Source: CAZLIC01 sp964559535 (GTDB lineage: Bacteria > Pseudomonadota > Alphaproteobacteria > Rhodobacterales > Rhodobacteraceae). Taken from it: a stretch of 7,780 nucleotides of DNA. Position numbers and translations under genes: made by a program. Below are positions 1 to 5,554 of the stretch, piece after piece (positions within the stretch are counted from its first letter, which is position 1; each line of letters opens with the position of its first letter). The DNA lies in the NCBI GenBank assembly GCA_964559535.1, contig CAZLIC010000129.1, positions 1 to 7,780 on the forward strand. The letters run 5' to 3'. The notes below the pieces were generated by a model. It searched no databases, was not told the DNA's origin, and saw only the letters and a program-made list of their open reading frames with translations.

Positions 1-70
1 GGCGGGCGCAGGTCAGGCGGGCGCAGGTCAGGCGGGCGCAGGTCAGGCGGGCGCAGGTCAGGCGGGCGCA
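1..70. repeat. 15-bp tandem repeat, about 4.7 copies, at the msrB stop codon
   Basis: Four perfect copies of GGCGGGCGCAGGTCA (1-15, 16-30, 31-45, 46-60) are followed by a 10-base partial copy (61-70). The array touches the window edge, so its true length is unknown. On the minus strand each unit reads TGA CCT GCG CCC GCC. The array therefore looks like repeated duplication of the last msrB codons plus the stop. The 15-base period keeps frame, so every copy carries an in-frame TGA and changes in copy number leave the MsrB protein unaltered. The repeat is read directly from the sequence; its origin by slippage is inference. Confidence 0.95.
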
Positions 71-531
71 AACGCCAGCGCCAGCCCGTTCAGGCAGTGC
101 CGTTTGCCGGTGGGCGCCGGGCCGTCGTCAAACACATGGCCCAGATGGCCGCCGCAGCGGGCGCAATGCACCTCGGTGCGCATGCCCAGCAGGCCGGGGT
201 CGGGCCTCGTGCCCACCCGGCCGGGCAGCGCGTCCCAGAAGGACGGCCAGCCGGTGCCGCTGTCGTACTTGGTTTTCGACGGATAGACCCGGTTTCCGCA
301 GCCCGCGCAGTGATAGGTGCCCCGCCGCGCCTCTGCCAGCAGGGGCGAGGTTTCGCCGTTCAGGCTGTTGGTGAAGGCGCGCTCGGTCGCCCCCTGCCGC
401 AGGACGGCGAATTGCGCGGGCGTCAGCCGGGCACGCCATGCGGCTTCGGTCATTTCCACGTCAAAGGCTGCCGCGGGGCGGGTCACCAGAACGGCGGCAA
501 GGACCGTCAACAGGCTGCGTCGGGTCGGCAT
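58..531 (-). CDS. msrB: Exported peptide-methionine (R)-S-oxide reductase MsrB
   Basis: MsrB enzymes reduce methionine-R-sulfoxide in oxidised proteins. The 157-aa product starts with a twin-arginine-like signal (TRRSLL at residues 3-8, hydrophobic stretch, AAA at 20-22 before FD), which suggests export to the periplasm, possibly by Tat. The MsrB domain fills residues 28-155. The zinc ligands are C75/C78 and C123/C126, the substrate-loop motif is GWPSF (94-98), and the catalytic cysteine is C146 in RHCLNG. The resolving-cysteine position before GWPSF is Thr (SGTGWPSF), and no sixth cysteine exists, so sulfenic acid must be reduced by an outside partner. The start is backed by AAAGGAG (538-544) placed 6 nt upstream. 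The stop lies inside the tandem repeat. The family is certain; the export route is inferred. Confidence 0.93.
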   Translation of the reverse strand: MPTRRSLLTVLAAVLVTRPAAAFDVEMTEAAWRARLTPAQFAVLRQGATERAFTNSLNGETSPLLAEARRGTYHCAGCGNRVYPSKTKYDSGTGWPSFWDALPGRVGTRPDPGLLGMRTEVHCARCGGHLGHVFDDGPAPTGKRHCLNGLALAFAPA

Positions 532-626
532 CGCGTTCTCCTTTGCTTCCCCAGCATCGGGCCGGGAAGGACTGTGGTTCCAGTGCCATCGAACCCGATT
601 GCCGCCGGGTCGGGGACTTGCCGGAT

Positions 627-641
627 GTTCACCTTTGGTTC
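627..641 (+). promoter_or_regulatory. SOS box (LexA operator) upstream of mmcB
   Basis: The sequence GTTC-ACCTTTG-GTTC is a perfect match to the alphaproteobacterial LexA consensus GTTC-N7-GTTC. It ends 11 nt before the mmcB start codon. A weak sigma70-like pair, TTGCCG (618-623) and CATTGT (641-646) with a 17-bp spacer, would put the box between -35 and -10 and the transcript start at about the ATG. That fits the absence of a ribosome binding site. The box is seen directly; the promoter elements are weak inference. Confidence 0.82.
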
Positions 642-652
642 ATTGTCCGCCC

Positions 653-1141
653 ATGATGCAGCCGGACCCGCAGCCCCGCCCCGCCCCTCTTCCCGCAGAC
701 CTGCCGCCGCAGCGCGGGCAGCAGCTGGCGCGCGGGGTGTGCCGGCATCTGGCGGCGCTGGGCTTTGCCGCGGTGGAAGAACTGGTGCTGCCCGACGGGC
801 TGCGCGTCGACGTGATGGGGCTGGGCCCGAAGGGCGAACTCTGGGTGGTCGAGTGCAAGTCGGGCCTGGCCGACTGGCGGGCCGACCGCAAATGGCAGGG
901 CTACCTGCCCTGGTGCGACCGGTTCTTCTGGGCCGTGGATTCCGCCTTTCCGGCGGACCTTCTGCCGGGGGAGACCGGCCTGATCCTGGCCGACGCCTGG
1001 GATGCCGAGATCCTGCGCATCGCCCCGCCCACGCCCCTGCCCGGCGCCCGGCGCAAGGCGATGACCCTGCGCTTTGCCCGCCACGCCGCCGCCCGGCTGA
1101 TGCCGCTGCGCGACCCGGGGGTCAGCCTGGCCTGGGCCTGA
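653..1141 (+). CDS. mmcB: MmcB-family SOS-induced DNA repair nuclease-like protein
   Basis: The 162-aa protein matches the MmcB-like family, which belongs to the PD-(D/E)XK nuclease fold. In Caulobacter, MmcB is LexA-controlled and protects against mitomycin C. The likely active-site residues are D53 in RVDVMG and E67 and K69 in VVECKSG, followed by the characteristic segment DWRADRKWQGY (74-84). The N-terminal 20 residues are Pro-rich and the C-terminal part is basic. Translation could start at ATG 653 or ATG 656. No Shine-Dalgarno sequence is visible before either, so a leaderless transcript is possible. A perfect SOS box lies 11 nt upstream. The stop is 9 bp from the stop of the convergent 68-aa gene, with no terminator between them; the gap contains the palindrome GCGGCCGC. 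Three GCTGG-type GCCTG copies lie at the 3' end. Confidence 0.88.
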   Translation: MMQPDPQPRPAPLPADLPPQRGQQLARGVCRHLAALGFAAVEELVLPDGLRVDVMGLGPKGELWVVECKSGLADWRADRKWQGYLPWCDRFFWAVDSAFPADLLPGETGLILADAWDAEILRIAPPTPLPGARRKAMTLRFARHAAARLMPLRDPGVSLAWA

Positions 1142-1150
1142 CGCGGCCGC

Positions 1151-1357
1151 TCAACGCCCCCGGCGCCCGCCGGACATGGCGCGCGCCGCCTCGGCCGCAG
1201 CGCGCAGTTCTTCGGCAATTTCCTCGGCCTCTTCCGGGTCAAAGTCCATCGGCAGGTCGGTGCCGTCCTCGGCGGTGATGTGGATGCGCACCATGCCCAG
1301 CGTCGTGGGCGCCACGCGCAGGTCGGCGGCAATGTCGCTGTCGTCTTCACGGGCCAT
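1151..1357 (-). CDS. Small conserved protein, DUF6324-like (68 aa)
   Basis: The 68-aa protein has the layout SDIAADLRVAPTTLGMVRI (7-25), a short strand-rich core ending in LPMDF (35-39), then an acidic amphipathic helix (PEEAEEIAEELRAAAEAARA, 41-60) and a basic tail GGRRGR. It resembles small uncharacterised Rhodobacteraceae proteins that I recall as DUF6324; that assignment is from memory and the function is unknown. The start was chosen from the ribosome binding site AAAGGAG (1364-1370), which lies 6 nt before ATG 1357. The in-frame ATG at 1363 is directly against the AGGAG and too close. The gene faces the GNAT gene across an 88-bp divergent region. No signal peptide or membrane segment is visible. 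Confidence 0.8.
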   Translation of the reverse strand: MAREDDSDIAADLRVAPTTLGMVRIHITAEDGTDLPMDFDPEEAEEIAEELRAAAEAARAMSGGRRGR

Positions 1358-1409
1358 GGCCATCTCCTTTTCGCCTGCGGTACCGAAACGCCGGGCGCCG
1401 CGCAACGGG

Positions 1410-1439
1410 TTGACGCAGGCGCGACCCACCGCCGATGAT
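1410..1439 (+). promoter_or_regulatory. Putative promoter of the GNAT gene
   Basis: TTGACG (1410-1415) and GATGAT (1434-1439) are separated by 18 bp. A transcript would begin about 7 nt later, at or beside the ATG at 1446. The mRNA would then be leaderless, which fits the lack of a Shine-Dalgarno sequence there. The -35 is good and the -10 is only 4/6. Confidence 0.35.
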
Positions 1440-1445
1440 GGCCCC

Positions 1446-1925
1446 ATGTCCCACGACCTGCGCCCACTGGCCGCCGAAGATGCCCCATGGCTGGTTGCCC
1501 GCCACGCCGATCTCTATGCGCGGGACGAGGGCTTTGACGACAGTTTCGGTGTGCTGGTCGCCGAAATCGTGGCAGGCTTCCTGCGCAGCCATGACCTGGC
1601 CTGCGAACAAGGCTGGATCGCCTGGCAGGGCGGCCAGCGGCTGGGCTCGATCTTCTGCGTGCGCGATGCGCCGGGGGTGGCGCGGTTGCGGCTGTTCCTG
1701 GTCGAACCCGAGGCGCGCGGAACGGGGCTGGCGCAGCACATGCTGGACACCTGCCTTGGGTTTGCCCGCGGGGCCGGTTATCACCGCATCCGCCTGTGGA
1801 CGCACGAAAGCCATCGGGCAGCGGGGCGTCTTTACGCCCGCAACGGGTTCGTGCTGACGGCCAGCACCCCGGCACACAGCTTCGGCCGGGACGTCGTGGA
1901 GCAGGATTGGGCGCGGGACCTGTAG
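1446..1925 (+). CDS. GNAT-family N-acetyltransferase
   Basis: The 159-aa protein has a GNAT fold: strand LRLFLVEPEA (81-90), the acetyl-CoA-binding loop RGTGLA (91-96) and helix AQHMLDTCLGFARGAG, then RIRLWTHESHRAAGRLYARNGF (114-135) typical of motif B. The ending AHSFGRDVVEQDW resembles the C-terminal acetyltransferase half of MarR-GNAT fusion proteins, but the DNA-binding MarR half is absent, so this is a stand-alone version. The substrate cannot be read from sequence. ATG 1446 is chosen because the protein similarity begins there; the longer upstream reading frame is a shadow of the opposite-strand gene. No clear ribosome binding site is present. Just downstream is the hairpin shared with tkt. 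Confidence 0.85.
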   Translation: MSHDLRPLAAEDAPWLVARHADLYARDEGFDDSFGVLVAEIVAGFLRSHDLACEQGWIAWQGGQRLGSIFCVRDAPGVARLRLFLVEPEARGTGLAQHMLDTCLGFARGAGYHRIRLWTHESHRAAGRLYARNGFVLTASTPAHSFGRDVVEQDWARDL

Positions 1926-1927
1926 GC

Positions 1928-1962
1928 GCGTTCCCTGCCGCCCCGGCGGCGAAAGGGAACGC
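1928..1962. terminator. Bidirectional hairpin between the GNAT gene and tkt
   Basis: GCGTTCCC (1928-1935) pairs perfectly with GGGAACGC (1955-1962), and the interior GCCGCC (1937-1942) pairs with GGCGGC (1945-1950) around a CC loop, with a small asymmetric internal loop. It sits 2 nt after the GNAT stop and 17 nt after the tkt stop, between convergent genes. There is no T-run, as is common in high-GC genomes, so termination by this hairpin is inferred. Confidence 0.6.
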
Positions 1963-1964
1963 CC

Positions 1965-1984
1965 GGCATCAGGTCGGCATCAGG
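1965..1984. repeat. Short tandem duplication across the tkt stop codon
   Basis: GGCATCAGG occurs at 1965-1973 and again at 1976-1984, with a period of 11. The second copy contains the tkt stop (TCA on the plus strand, 1980-1982). The first copy carries a second, out-of-frame stop triplet. This is seen directly. Confidence 0.8.
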
Positions 1985-4019
1985 CCGCGGGTGCCGTTTC
2001 GGCCGGCATCAGCGCCTTGGCGCGCTCGACCACGGCCTCGGCGGTGATGCCGAACTCCTGGTACAGCCGCTCGTAGGGGGCCGAAGCGCCGAAGCTGGAC
2101 ATGCCCACGAAGTCCGACCCGTTGATGCGCGCGCGCTCGCCCAGCAGCCAGCGGTCCCAGCCCTGACGCACGCCGGCCTCGATGCCGATACGGGTGCCGC
2201 CCGCGGGCAGCACGCGCTTGCGATAGGCTTCGTCCTGCTCGGCGAACAGCTCCATGCAGGGCATCGACACCACCCGAGTGCCGATCCCTTCGGCCTGCAG
2301 CATGTCGCGCGCCCGCAGCGCGATCTCCACTTCCGATCCGCTGGCGATCAGCAGCACCTTGCGGGGCCCCTCGGCCTCGGCCAGCACATAGGCGCCGCGC
2401 GCCACCTGGTTGGTGCCCGACGGCTCGGTACGCACGGTGGGCAGGTTCTGCCGCGACAGCGCCATCACCGTGGGCCGCCGCGTCTGCGTCAGCGCAATCT
2501 CCCAGGCCTCGGCAGTCTCGATCAGGTCGGCCGGGCGCATCACCAGCGTGTTGGGCGTGGCGCGGCTGATTGCCAGGTGCTCGACCGGCTGGTGGGTGGG
2601 GCCGTCCTCGCCCAGGCCGATCGAATCATGCGTCATCACATAGACCACCGGCACGCCCATCAGCGCCGACAGGCGCATGGCGGGGCGGGCATAGTCGGTG
2701 AAGCACATGAAGGTGCCGCCATAGGGGCGGATGCCGCCGTGCAGCGCCATGCCGTTCATCGCCGCGGCCATGCCATGCTCGCGGATGCCCCAGTGCATGT
2801 GCCGCCCCTTGCGGTCGTCGGGCGAGAACACGCCCAGTTCGGGCGTGCGCGTGTTGTTCGACCCCGTCAGGTCGGCCGAGCCGCCGAACGTCTCGGGCAT
2901 GATCGGGTTCACCGCCGTCAGCACCCGTTCCGAGGCCACACGGGTGGCAATCTTCGGCCGTTCTTCCAGTGCTGCGGTTTTCAGCTCACGGATCACGCCG
3001 GGCAGGCGCTTCGGCGTCTCCAGCGTGAACCAGCGGCGCAGCGCCTCTTGCCGGGCCTCGGGCATCTCGGCCCAGCGGGCCTCCCAGGCCTCGCGCTCGG
3101 CCTGTCCCCGGGCACCCGCGGTGGCCCAGGCGGCACGGATGTCGTCGGGCACCTCGAAGGGGCCGTACTCCCACCCCCAGGTTTCCTTCGCCGCGGCCAC
3201 CATCTTGGGGTCGGTGATGGCGCCGTGGCCCTTCGACGTGTCCTGCAGCGCGGTGCCCAGCGCGATATGGGTCTTGCAGCACACCAGGACCGGCCGCTTG
3301 CCGCGGCCCGCCCGCGTCAGCATGCGGTCAATCGCCTCGGGGTCGTGGCCGTCGACCTCGATCACCTGCCAGCCCGACGCCTCGAAGCGCGCCTTCTGGT
3401 CGGTGGCGTCGGCCAGCGACACGGCACCGTCGATGGTGATGCCATTGTCGTCCCACAGCACCACCAGCCGCCCCAGATTGTGCCGCCCGGCCAGCGTGAT
3501 GGCCTCCTGGCTGATGCCCTCCATCAGGCAGCCGTCGCCCACGATCACATAGGTGCGATGGTTGACCACCTTGCCGCCGTGCCGCCCGCGCAAGGATTCC
3601 TCGGCCAGCGCCATGCCCACGGCATTGGCCAGCCCCTGGCCCAGCGGCCCCGTCGTTGTCTCGATTCCCTTGGCATGGCCGTATTCCGGATGCCCCGCAG
3701 TGATCGACCCCCACTGCCGGAACGCCTTGATCTGCTCCAGCGTCATGTCCTGATAGCCGGTCAGGTGCAGCAGCGCGTACAGCAGCATCGACCCGTGGCC
3801 GGCCGACAGCACGAAGCGGTCGCGATCGAACCAGTCGGGTGCCGCGGCGTCAAAGGTCAGATGCCTGGTGAACAGCACCGTCGCCACGTCGGCCATGCCG
3901 ATGGGCATGCCGCTGTGGCCCGATTTGGCCGCCGCAACCGCATCAAGTGCCAGCGCGCGAATTGCGCAGGCCATACGCCAATGGTCGGGGTGCTTCGCGC
4001 GCAGGGCGGCGATGTCCAT
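1980..4019 (-). CDS. tkt: Transketolase
   Basis: This thiamine-diphosphate enzyme moves two-carbon units between sugar phosphates in the pentose phosphate pathway (and the Calvin cycle in autotrophs). The 679-aa length is normal. Family residues include H35 (KSGHSG), H75 (SAGHGS), H110 (TAGHPEYG), the ThDP/metal motif starting GDG (161-163) and ending DDN (190-192), H265 (KGHGA), the catalytic Glu E414 (REHGM), H476 (GPTHQPVE) and R523 (LSRQNLP). The motif usually written SGHPG here reads SGHSG, with Ser36 in place of Pro. The start is supported by AAGGAG 7 nt upstream (4027-4032). No Calvin-cycle or other sugar genes adjoin it, so a general housekeeping role is likely. The gene ends near a hairpin facing the GNAT gene. 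Confidence 0.97.
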   Translation of the reverse strand: MDIAALRAKHPDHWRMACAIRALALDAVAAAKSGHSGMPIGMADVATVLFTRHLTFDAAAPDWFDRDRFVLSAGHGSMLLYALLHLTGYQDMTLEQIKAFRQWGSITAGHPEYGHAKGIETTTGPLGQGLANAVGMALAEESLRGRHGGKVVNHRTYVIVGDGCLMEGISQEAITLAGRHNLGRLVVLWDDNGITIDGAVSLADATDQKARFEASGWQVIEVDGHDPEAIDRMLTRAGRGKRPVLVCCKTHIALGTALQDTSKGHGAITDPKMVAAAKETWGWEYGPFEVPDDIRAAWATAGARGQAEREAWEARWAEMPEARQEALRRWFTLETPKRLPGVIRELKTAALEERPKIATRVASERVLTAVNPIMPETFGGSADLTGSNNTRTPELGVFSPDDRKGRHMHWGIREHGMAAAMNGMALHGGIRPYGGTFMCFTDYARPAMRLSALMGVPVVYVMTHDSIGLGEDGPTHQPVEHLAISRATPNTLVMRPADLIETAEAWEIALTQTRRPTVMALSRQNLPTVRTEPSGTNQVARGAYVLAEAEGPRKVLLIASGSEVEIALRARDMLQAEGIGTRVVSMPCMELFAEQDEAYRKRVLPAGGTRIGIEAGVRQGWDRWLLGERARINGSDFVGMSSFGASAPYERLYQEFGITAEAVVERAKALMPAETAPAA

Positions 4020-4221
4020 CGGGGGGCTCCTTCAATGCGGGTCTGGGCTGCAGGTGGCAGGGCCGTCGGGCTGCCGCGGGTTGCTTACCAGTGCCGTCGC
4101 GTGAACTTCAAGCACAACAGCGCCGCATGGCCCGCCTGCGGATCCCTTTGCGCAGAATTTGCGCTTGTGGACGCGGTGTGGGGGTGGCACCCTTGTGCCG
4201 ATGCACCAAGGGGTTGCACGG
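4020..4221. other. Divergent intergenic region between tkt and the coiled-coil/zapA pair
   Basis: This 202-bp gap must carry the promoters for both directions, but no convincing -35/-10 pair can be picked. Visible elements are an inverted repeat GCGCA-N5-TGCGC (4150-4164), which also contains two TTTGCGC direct repeats at 4147-4153 and 4158-4164. A second pair, GGCAG (4056-4060) with CTGCC (4071-4075), lies in the tkt leader, and a small hairpin GGCAC-CCTT-GTGCC lies just upstream of the plus-strand gene. The first is operator-like; no regulator can be named. Confidence 0.5.
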
Positions 4222-4611
4222 ATGAGTGAAAGTGACGTCATCGCGGGATTCGGGGATCGCATCGCCGCGGCTCTGGACAGAATCGCGTCGGCCGCCGACG
4301 TGATGGTGCTGCGTCCGCCTGCCCCGGACGAAGGGCTGTCGGCACTGCGCGAGGCGCTGGAGGCCGAGCGTGCCACCAGCGCACAGCTGGCGGAACGGCT
4401 GAATGCCGTCAAATCCACGCGGGACGCGCTGCGCGAGGCCGTCACCTCGCTGACCTCCGAGGTCGAGGGGATGCGCGCCCAGCTGGCCGAACTGGATGCG
4501 GCGCGCGCCGCCCAGGACGAGATGCAGGCCGCCCGCAGCCGCGACCAGGCCGAGATCGCGGCGGTGATCGCAGCACTGGCCCCACTGGTCGAGGAGGCAG
4601 GGCATGCCTGA
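4222..4611 (+). CDS. Coiled-coil protein of unknown function, coupled to zapA
   Basis: The 129-aa protein is soluble and Ala/Glu/Arg-rich. A short N-terminal amphipathic segment (DVIAGFGDRIAAALDRIASA, 5-24) is followed by a Pro-containing linker (31-36) and a long predicted coiled coil (about 38-115) with heptad-spaced Leu/Ala. I recognise no family. ATG 4222 is chosen because AAGGGG (4208-4213) lies 8 nt upstream; the in-frame ATG at 4201 has no such site. The last 8 bases overlap the zapA start (ATGCCTGA), so the two are translationally coupled. Neighbourhood and shape suggest a divisome-associated helper, by analogy with the coiled-coil ZapB that binds ZapA in enterobacteria. That is inference from position, not from sequence similarity. 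Confidence 0.82.
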   Translation: MSESDVIAGFGDRIAAALDRIASAADVMVLRPPAPDEGLSALREALEAERATSAQLAERLNAVKSTRDALREAVTSLTSEVEGMRAQLAELDAARAAQDEMQAARSRDQAEIAAVIAALAPLVEEAGHA

Positions 4612-4966
4612 ACTGGAAGTCATGATCGGCGGCCGCCCGTTCCGCGTGGCCTGTCAGGATGGCGAGGAACACTTCCTGCGCGCCGCCGCCCAGATGCTGG
4701 ACGCCGAGGCGCAGCCGCTTCTGTCACAGCTCGGGCGGCTGCCGGAAACGCGGCTTCTGCTGATGGCCGGCCTGATGCTGGCCGACCGCACCGCCGCCGT
4801 CGAGGACGAATTGCGCGGGCTGAAGGCGCGCCTGGCCGATCTCGAATTCACCGGGCCCGAGCGGGTGGAAGTGGCCGTGATCCCGCCCGCCGTGGGCGAG
4901 TTGCTGGCCGAGCTTGCGGCAAGGGCCGAAGCCCTGGCCGAGCAGATGGAACAGGCGGCGGGGTAG
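4604..4966 (+). CDS. zapA: Cell division protein ZapA
   Basis: ZapA binds FtsZ in the cytoplasm and helps bundle protofilaments at the division site. The 120-aa product begins with the typical strand-rich head (LEVMIGGRPFRVACQDGEEH, 4-23), then the helix with the family's LLLMAGLMLAD segment (51-61), and a coiled-coil tail (about 62-118) for dimer/tetramer formation. A strong ribosome binding site GAGGAGG (4591-4597) lies 6 nt before the ATG, inside the upstream gene, and the start overlaps that gene's stop by 8 nt. A 12-base duplication covers the stop codon and leads into a strong terminator hairpin. Assignment is from fold pattern and recalled family features; alpha-proteobacterial ZapA sequences are divergent. 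Confidence 0.85.
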   Translation: MPELEVMIGGRPFRVACQDGEEHFLRAAAQMLDAEAQPLLSQLGRLPETRLLLMAGLMLADRTAAVEDELRGLKARLADLEFTGPERVEVAVIPPAVGELLAELAARAEALAEQMEQAAG

Positions 4967-4983
4967 GGTGACGGGGTAGGGTG
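4959..4983. repeat. Short tandem duplication across the zapA stop codon
   Basis: CGGGGTAGGGTG occurs at 4959-4970 and at 4972-4983 (period 13). The first copy contains the zapA TAG stop (4964-4966). The second copy forms the left arm of the terminator hairpin. This is seen directly. Confidence 0.85.
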
Positions 4984-5005
4984 GGCAATCTGCCCACCAC
5001 CCCGT
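4971..5005. terminator. Strong bidirectional terminator between zapA and grxD
   Basis: ACGGGGT (4971-4977) pairs with ACCCCGT (4999-5005), and GGTGGGCA (4980-4987) pairs with TGCCCACC (4991-4998). The result is a 15-bp stem with a 2-nt bulge and a 3-nt ATC loop. It lies 4 nt after the zapA stop and 7 nt beyond the grxD stop, so it can end transcripts from both sides. No T-run follows. Confidence 0.8.
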
Positions 5006-5012
5006 TCCGGCG

Positions 5013-5387
5013 TCAGGCGTTGGCTTCGCGGATCTTTTCGGCCGCGGCCTTGTCATAGGCCACGCCCTTGGCATCCAGCAACTGGTCCAGCTCGCCCGAC
5101 AGCGTCATCTCGGTGATGATGTCGCAGCCGCCCACGAACTCGCCCTTCACATACAATTGCGGGATCGTCGGCCAGTCCGAGAAGTCCTTGATGCCCTGCC
5201 GGATGTCCGGGTCGGCCAGCACGTTCACATCGGTGTACTGCACGCCCAGATAGTTCAGCACCCCCGCCACGCGCGAGGAGAACCCGCACTGCGGCATCAT
5301 CTTGGTGCCCTTCATGTACAGCACCACGTCGTTGCCGTTGATCGTGTCGCGGATGCGGTCGGTGGCCGCGGTGGTCGTGTCGGTCAT
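5013..5387 (-). CDS. grxD: Monothiol CGFS glutaredoxin (Grx4/GrxD type)
   Basis: CGFS glutaredoxins bind a glutathione-ligated [2Fe-2S] cluster as dimers or as heterodimers with BolA proteins, and act in iron-sulfur cluster transfer and iron sensing. The 124-aa product has the CGFS active site at 34-37, the preceding MKGTKMMPQ segment, the cis-Pro motif WPTIPQLYVKGEF (72-84) and the glutathione-binding GGCDI (86-90). It starts at ATG 5387, overlapping the stop of the 56-aa upstream gene as ATGA. A ribosome binding site AAAGGG (5394-5399) lies 6 nt before the start, inside that gene. bolA is two genes upstream, so gene order itself supports a Grx-BolA partnership. A strong hairpin follows the stop. 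Confidence 0.96.
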   Translation of the reverse strand: MTDTTTAATDRIRDTINGNDVVLYMKGTKMMPQCGFSSRVAGVLNYLGVQYTDVNVLADPDIRQGIKDFSDWPTIPQLYVKGEFVGGCDIITEMTLSGELDQLLDAKGVAYDKAAAEKIREANA

Positions 5388-5554
5388 GTCCTGCCCTTTC
5401 GCCGGTGCCGCGACGGTGCCGCCACGCGCACCCGTGCGCGCCGCCGCATCCCGCCCGGCCCATCATCATCGTCATCGTCGTGCCGGTCACCCGGAACCCA
5501 CAACAGCGCCAACAGCGCAACAAGCGTGGCAATCACCAGCATCTCGGCCATCAT
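5384..5554 (-). CDS. 56-aa single-span membrane protein between bolA and grxD
   Basis: This short gene starts at ATG 5554, overlapping the bolA stop as ATGA, and ends at TGA 5384-5386, overlapping the grxD start as ATGA. A Shine-Dalgarno-like GAAGG (5562-5566) lies 7 nt upstream. The protein begins MMAEM, followed by a hydrophobic helix (LVIATLVALLALLWV, residues 6-20), then D23-R24-H25, six consecutive Asp (26-31), a GPGG linker and an Arg-rich tail (37-55, about ten Arg/Lys). The single helix plus basic tail predicts a cytoplasmic C-terminus. No cysteine is present, so it cannot itself ligate a cluster by thiolate. I know no family. Coupling on both sides argues that it is truly translated; any role with the Grx-BolA pair is inferred from position only. 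Confidence 0.75.
   Translation of the reverse strand: MMAEMLVIATLVALLALLWVPGDRHDDDDDDGPGGMRRRARVRVAAPSRHRRKGRT

Noticed and set aside
576..595. GGTTC-N10-GAACC inverted repeat upstream of mmcB as a second LexA box
   Set aside because: The half-sites are inverted and 10 bases apart rather than directly repeated with N7, so it does not fit the SOS consensus.
97..1278. 393-codon plus-strand frame over msrB and mmcB
   Set aside because: It covers two well-supported genes in other frames and has low-complexity Ala/Arg/Gly/Pro composition, typical of a high-GC shadow.
2577..4229. Long 550-codon open frame on the plus strand across tkt
   Set aside because: It is the antisense shadow of the GC-rich transketolase gene; the protein is Arg/His/Gln/Pro-rich with no domain, and tkt is certain.
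5053..5532. 159-codon minus-strand frame across grxD and the 56-aa gene
   Set aside because: It is in another frame over grxD, and its protein is Arg/Gly/His-rich without a domain. The 56-aa frame, coupled at both ends, explains this interval better.
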